Positions 59,126-64,000 of a stretch of DNA of 64,000 nucleotides are shown here, in pieces (positions within the stretch are counted from its first letter, which is position 1; each line of letters opens with the position of its first letter). The DNA is taken from contig NC_084793.1 of the NCBI RefSeq assembly GCF_963169125.1, positions 93,515,071 through 93,579,070 on the forward strand. Reading direction: 5' to 3'. A model generated the notes under the pieces. That model had not been told where the DNA came from. It saw only the letters and a program-made list of their open reading frames with translations, and did no database searches. Source of the DNA: Humulus lupulus (lineage: Eukaryota; Streptophyta; Magnoliopsida; Rosales; Cannabaceae). The position numbers and the translations under genes were made by a program.

Positions 59126-59907
59126 TGTTGACGCCGTTTTTCGTCAATAGTGAAAGGAGAGCACGTAAACAACAAACAGTAATGACCAATTAAAATATAA
59201 CAACACAAAACACGATTTTTACGTGGTTCAGCAGTTAAATCTGCCTAGTCCACGAGTCTCTGTTATTAAACTCAAGATTATCTCTGAAAATTCTTAAGCA
59301 TGAATTCTTCAGAGTTTTCTCTCAAGGTTCAGAATTTCGGTCATTTACAATGGTGCATGACCTCTCTATTTATAGAGAAGGTTGCAAAATACTCTCCCAC
59401 ATATTTTGGGTAGTTTCTCTTTTTGCGTAAATAAAATAAATGGCTTTAAATGCCTATAATCAGATATAAAAGGAAACGTCCCCTGAAGACCGGGGGGCGT
59501 ATAACTAATCAAATAATATCCCACGATTCTAGGGGATTTACAGTAATAAATGTAGACTGCGTCTCTTGTGGATAACACTTGTAGATATTCAAAGTTATTA
59601 TCATATATCTCCGAGGCTTTATTCTCCCAGGTCTCACATCATCGTTCGAGCTAACGACATCTCCCGAGGTCACATGTCTTTCGAGATCGTATGCGCGTCA
59701 GGCTCGGAACCCCTGATCCGAGGTCATTCCTGAAGATAGATGCGTCTCGGAAGCTACCTTTCGAGATCGTAAATATTTCGAGGTCACCACAATCGAGGTC
59801 GTCTCAGTTTTGCAGGCTCGATATTTAATCCTAGAGCATACTTCAAACTGTACGAGTACATTCGCTGCGAATCCAGCTTTCGAGGTCACATTTAACATGG
59901 CTCAAAG
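59126..59907 (-). repeat. 782-bp dispersed repeat R, copy 2
   Basis: Begins TGTTGACGCCGTTTTTCGTC, then gatttttacgtggttcagca, and carries tctctatttatagagaagg (TATA-like on minus). Same start, layout and length as 8194-8979. It lies in C1's right LTR in place of about 220 bases of normal LTR sequence, so no duplication remains. No coding. Confidence 0.6.
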
Positions 59908-60860
59908 ACCTATGGACCAATAATTCCAAGCTCCAATAAATAAAAGATTATTAACCAAGATTCTTTGTTTCAATAATCATACTTATTAATCTCATGATTA
60001 CTCCACTATAAATATGAGATTACACATTTGAGAATTAAAGACATATATTTAATGAGTATTTTATTATAATCATAAAGTGTCCATTGATGGTTCATAATTA
60101 AGTGAGAATAAAATTACTGTTTTACCCTTTTAATTAAATCTTGATTCCTAGTGTACCATTGACTTTACTAGTGAGGGTTAATTCATAATATGATTATGAA
60201 TTTGACGTCAATAACTTTTTCAGTTCAAAAATTCAACCAATAGGGAATCATCATTCAATCTATAAGAAGGTTTAGATTCCATATCCTCATCCATATACAC
60301 CATTAAGTCTCCAAAACAACAGTTCTTAGCCTGATCATTCTGACAAATTGTAACGCATGAATCAAATGATCAAATGACATATATAGGAGTTCATAGTAAC
60401 TTCAAGATTAAGATCAGTTTGTATATGATCATCAGTTGATGTGTTTTGTAATACTACAAAACGGTATATAAACAAGTATTATTAAATCACATCTGGTCTA
60501 GTTCTACATACTCTCAGTATGCAAGGTACCTCCACTAAAGTGTCATACTACACTAGTAACCCGGATCTAGATCACATGTGTTCTTAATACTAGTGGACTG
60601 TACTAGCAGTTAATTAATTTAAAGATTCCATAACTTTATTTTACTGCAAACTATTTAAGTCCATTATCTCAGTCTCGATCATTTCATAACAATATGAGAT
60701 TGAGACCACATAGATGAACTTGGGAATTTTATGATATTTACTTAATATTAATAACAATAATATAGTACATAAGCTACATATATACAATAATTCAATTTAT
60801 TCATTTATTTCATTAAAATAATTGTCAACTACAATTGCTTTAAGGACACAATTCCCAAAA

Positions 60861-61850
60861 ATGTTAATTGTGTTGTGCATACTTGAGATATCTGATGTAT
60901 GCTTATCTGATGGGAAAACAAGCTTGACTTATTAGTCAAGGATGACAATAGCGAGTTGAGCGCTCATCGAAAGGCTTGACTTATAAGTTAAGAGCGGCAA
61001 TAGCACGCTGAGCGGTGGCCGAAAGCATTAACTTATAAGTCAAGGGTGGCAATTGCGCGCTGAGCACATGCCGAAATGATTAGGCCTAATTAGGAGCGTG
61101 GTATACGCTTGACCAACCTTAAGGCAGTTGGAGAACAAGGCATCGGGTATGTTGGGCCAGCTCTAAGGCTGGTTATACAGAGGATAGGGCAGTGGGCCTC
61201 GGGGTGACTCTATAGTCCCATATCCTATGGCAACGATCCCCGATATGACTTATTAGTCCTGGTCGGCGCTATGCGTGCATAACGCAGGCTGCTATGGCTA
61301 GGCCACCCTGGGAGTGCATTATGCACTTGTCTGGCTCGGATGCCACTTGAACAAATAGAAGTGCGATACGCACTTGTGTGAATTTGTGGTCGCATACTTG
61401 TCTAATATTTCTGCTTGCTGCTAAGCATGTTGTTTATATTCCGTTGACTATCTGAATCGGTTTAATTAAGTTTTCTTGTTGAGCCTTGTCTCATGGGTGC
61501 TATGTGGTGCATGTAAGGGTAAAGAGAAGCTTGGTCAGCCATGAGTTGGAGAGCGCTAGGGGCGGTGTGTACATATGCAGACCGCCACGGCCGAGAGTTC
61601 GTAGAGGAACTAGGGTTGGACCCTATTTTTCCGCTTAGGTCGGTTTATTTTGTAATCCTTTGAGTAGTAAAGAACTTTTAAACTCCTATTTTGAGATCCC
61701 ATGTAAAGACTAAAACCTTTTAATGAAAATGTTTACTCCTTGAATTAATTAGTTACTTAATCACATGTTTTAGTTTAAATGACTCGTTTAACGAGTCGAG
61801 CACTATTTTAAACACGCGTCGTAACAGTCCCTAATTAGTAGGGCGTTAGA
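60861..61850 (+). mobile_element. Old gypsy LTR, right part
   Basis: Begins with atgtt, the second copy of C1's target duplication (first copy 10268-10272). It continues the LTR: ggtgctatgtggtgca, ccgccacggccgag, gaactagggttg, aaatgactcg, ending tagggcgttaga at 61850. The same landmarks in the same order end the LTRs at 13071 and 52663. It is followed by aactg (61851-61855). Confidence 0.85.
60930..61090 (+). repeat. Tandem repeat in old gypsy LTR
   Basis: Three units of about 60 bases, each with cttgacttat(a/t)agtcaag (itself a near palindrome), ggcaatagc and gctgagc. Confidence 0.7.
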
Positions 61851-61855
61851 AACTG

Positions 61856-61919
61856 CTTTGTAGGTTCCATCCTTTAAATCAAAATCTAGTTTCAACAGGC
61901 ATTTATTGTCTGACACGAG
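61856..61919 (-). pseudogene. Transposase-like gene, upstream exon piece
   Basis: On minus this encodes LVSDNKCLLKLDFDLKDGTY and joins in frame to KAVGDRGTLF at 7862 once one copy of the aactg duplication is removed. A TTTAACAG acceptor-like site lies just upstream (61920-61927 on minus). The sequence beyond about 61940 is LTR debris, so the gene is cut again there. Confidence 0.5.
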
Positions 61920-61939
61920 CTGTTAAATCTAGTTTCTAA

Positions 61940-62174
61940 ATCTACTAAAATATTTCATTGACAAAAAATTTTCATACCTAAACCACATTTAACCTTAATT
62001 ATTCTTTTGAGTCCAAATGACTCGCCTAACGAGTTAGGCATCGTTTTAAACACACAATGTAATGGTCTTGAATTAGTAGAGCGTTATAATAACTTTTTAG
62101 CGTCAATGTCAATACTGATACAAAATATTTTTTGATTCAGTTCTCAACTGACATTAAATGATATTTTTCTAGTG
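61940..62174. mobile_element. Second gypsy LTR tail and possible CACTA-type end
   Basis: 61980-62090 repeats the closing part of the gypsy LTR in diverged form (aaatgactcgcctaacgag, aattagtagagcgttat). At 62174 the text read on minus begins CACTAGAAAAATATC, which could be the other end of the CACTA-type element starting at 6569. The outside triplets (aaa on the left, taa on the right) and the inner bases differ, so the pairing is weak. Confidence 0.35.
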
Positions 62175-63166
62175 TAACAAACCAACTAACTACCTTAATA
62201 GAGTGTATTATTAAAACTATAAGAGTGGAAGAGTATATTAAACAAAAACACATAAGTATAAAAAATAAAGTAGTATACATTCTAAAATTATATCTTCAAT
62301 TCCATCTCTTTGTGTACACAAGTGGTAAGTACAATTTATGAGTAGGAGTAGTTTTGTTGTTTATCGTTAATATATATATATATATATATAATAAAAAGAG
62401 GAATTAGTTGTACATAACAACATCGACATAAACTAATAAAAAAAATATATCAGTTTGATGGTATGTATGACATTTTGTTTTCTATTATCCCAAATATTGA
62501 GTACGTATAACTTTTAGTGGGAAGGAGGAAAATGTCAAAGTGGTCCAAAAATAAATAAAGAAAGAAAAAAGGAAAAGAAAGTTAGAACACGGTATTCATA
62601 ATAAGTTTCACTGCATTATTATCAAAATAATATTAAGTTGGGCAAGTGTGATTAATATGCTTTGGCGTGTGGCTAGTACATGGTATATATATAGTGTACG
62701 TAATATCTACGTACGAACTCTCTTCTCTCTCTTGACAATATATCTCTTCTAAATAATAAGGACGTAGATAATAAAACTTTTTAGTTTTAACGATTTTTTT
62801 ATATTTTTAATGTTAAATTAAAATATGATATTTTTGAGATATTTAACAATAATAATTTTTTAAAAGTAACTAAACAAATTAAAATATGATATTTTTGAGA
62901 TATTTTACAATAATAAATTTTTAAAAATAATAAATAATTAAACAAATTAAAATATGATATTTTTGAGATATTTTATAATAATAATTATTTAAAAATAATA
63001 AAATTATTTTATAATTTAATGAAACTTAAACCTGTGGATGCCAAAAATCCACCAAATAAGAAATCTCTAGTCCCTGATTAGAACAGACGGATAAAGGTCA
63101 CTTAATCATGCAATTGGACTCGAACCTGTAGGCCCTTTTTTAATACAGGAGATTGTCTCATGAGAA
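62175..63166. other. AT-rich intergenic stretch
   Basis: No gene seen. It holds a (TA)n run at 62371-62390 and a tandem array (62815-63000). A tatatatata plus atagtgtacg segment near 62683 resembles a core promoter but no coding region follows. Confidence 0.5.
62815..63000. repeat. AT-rich tandem repeat, about 62-65 bp
   Basis: Three units around aaattaaaatatgatatttttgagatatttta caataataa-type sequence, starting near 62816, 62878 and 62946. Confidence 0.8.
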
Positions 63167-64000
63167 ATGTTGATGCTCGAAATTCAACAGTTATAAAAAG
63201 GCCAAAAGCGCGTGATAGGCTCCCATAAACGCCTCGTAGGTACGCCCGATATGCTACGGGAATATCGCACCAACTGTTTTAGGAACCCATCTTGCGCCCA
63301 TGCACGACACGGCCTCGCGTGCCCCCGCACCACGCCTGTGCAGCCGCGCCTGCACACCAAGCGGCCTCGCGCCCCAGCAGGCCCTCGGCCTCGTGCAGCC
63401 GCGCCCACACACCAAGTGGCCTCGCCCCCAGCAGGCCCTCGGCCTCGTGCAGCCACGCCTGCACACCAGGTGGCCTCGCGCCCCAGCAGGCCCTCGGCCT
63501 CGTGCAGCCACGCCTGCACACCAGGTGGCCTCGCGCCCCAGCAGGCCTTCGGCCTCGCGCAGCCACGCCCGCAGCATCAGGTGGCCATGCAAATGGGGGC
63601 ACGCGTCAAAGGAGCCTCGCCCCCAAAGGCCTTGCCCCCAAGGGCCACGCATACCTAGTGGCCTCATGTGCCTCGCCTTGCGCATCGGCCACGTCAAAGG
63701 CCTCAAGAGACATAGCCTCCACTAAACACCCTTCGGCCATATACCAGAGGCCTCGTAGTGTGGGGGCTGCAAAGTGATGGTTTCACAAGATGAGACCCTC
63801 ATCCCATTTGTAGGCGTCATGCTTCATCACACACGCAGCAGGCCCCGTTGAAGAGGCCTTACCTCTCTTCCTGAGGTAAGTGCCACCAACGGGGCACCAT
63901 TCCCCCTATGAGTCACATGAGATGAAGAGCAATAGGAGAGACCCAATAACTATTAGGTATAGAGCCAATAGTGGAATAGATGACTGAGTATATCGTTCAT
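63167..64000. repeat. Start of a GC-rich repeat element, running off the window
   Basis: Begins near tgttgatgctcgaaattc, which could be an LTR edge. It includes a 54-55 bp tandem array (about 63330-63600, five units with gcaggccctcggcctcgtgc). It then continues as unique-looking sequence to the end. Open frames exist on both strands over the array only because the repeat is GC-rich and near a multiple of three; no protein family is seen. Confidence 0.45.

Larger units (their letters stand above)
10273..60860 (-). mobile_element. Copia element C1 (whole, with nested insertions)
   Basis: Both LTRs are present: 10273-15252 (3' LTR, left) and 31873-60860 (5' LTR, split by the Tat insertion). TSD atgtt is at 10268-10272 and 60861-60865. 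Gag, protease and integrase start are at 28349-30072 and RT/RNase H at 15305-16456, all on minus. The primer site is at 31858-31870 and a purine tract (AAAGTGGGAGAT on minus) adjoins 15253. The middle of pol (rest of integrase, first half of RT) is missing at the B insertion. It is not autonomous. Confidence 0.85.
58302..60860 (-). mobile_element. C1 5' LTR, main part
   Basis: Continues from 31919 after the Tat element. It aligns with 10320-10545, 13072-13522 and 13905-15252 of the sister LTR. It lacks the solo LTR and MITE M1 but has repeat R copy 2 (59126-59907), with loss of about 220 bases beside it. Ends in cccaaaa. A microsatellite is at 58692-58740. Confidence 0.88.

Noticed and set aside
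63184..63777. Several overlapping 100-160 codon frames on both strands, Pro/Ala/Arg-rich
   Set aside because: They come from the 54-55 bp GC-rich tandem repeat; frames are open on both strands and no domain is visible.

Overview
The window looks like a gene-poor, retrotransposon-dominated piece of a eudicot plant nuclear genome. The evidence is an AT-rich background, plant-type C2H2 zinc fingers, plant Ty1/copia and Ty3/gypsy LTR retrotransposons, CACTA-like termini and Mutator-like MITEs. I cannot name the species. Only one intact host gene is supported: an intronless two-finger C2H2 repressor of the ZAT10/STZ type at 4467-5306 (+).

Layout. Bases 1-970 are reversed copia LTR debris. Bases 971-4466 are the AT-rich upstream region of the ZAT gene, with G-boxes, W-boxes and a TATA box. 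After the gene and about 1.2 kb of plain sequence, a CACTA-type terminus (6569) begins, followed by the degraded 3' exons of a minus-strand transposase-like gene (7238-7862). That reading frame is cut at 7862 and resumes at 61856. The 54 kb between is one nested stack, readable from target-site duplications (TSDs).

Nesting, outside to inside: (1) an old gypsy LTR, 7863-61850, TSD aactg; (2) a complete but broken copia element C1 (minus), 10273-60860, TSD atgtt. Inside C1's left LTR lie a solo chromovirus-type gypsy LTR (10546-13071, TSD gtggg) and a MITE (13532-13895, 9-bp TSD). Inside C1's body lies a second copia element, B (16457-25676), which holds a solo LTR of C1's own family (18852-21404), which in turn holds another MITE (19635-20015). 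B is followed by an Athila-like LTR and a further B fragment. Inside C1's right LTR sits a 26-kb Tat-type gypsy element (31920-58296, TSD ggtag). The Tat element carries three truncated insertions: copia D (33097-39180), a minus-strand gypsy gag+LTR (42886-48107) and a plus-strand gypsy 3' end+LTR (49493-52663).

The Tat element has gag, protease, RT, RNase H and integrase on plus. Between integrase and its 3' LTR it carries a separate multi-exon gene on the opposite strand (53352-56770), with its own TATA box and GT-AG introns. This is the most unusual coding structure in the window. All retroelement frames are broken, mostly by TAG codons, as expected from decay of methylated cytosines.

Beyond 61920 the sequence holds LTR-tail debris, a possible second CACTA-type end (62174), AT-rich tandem repeats and, from about 63167, the start of a GC-rich repeat that runs off the window.
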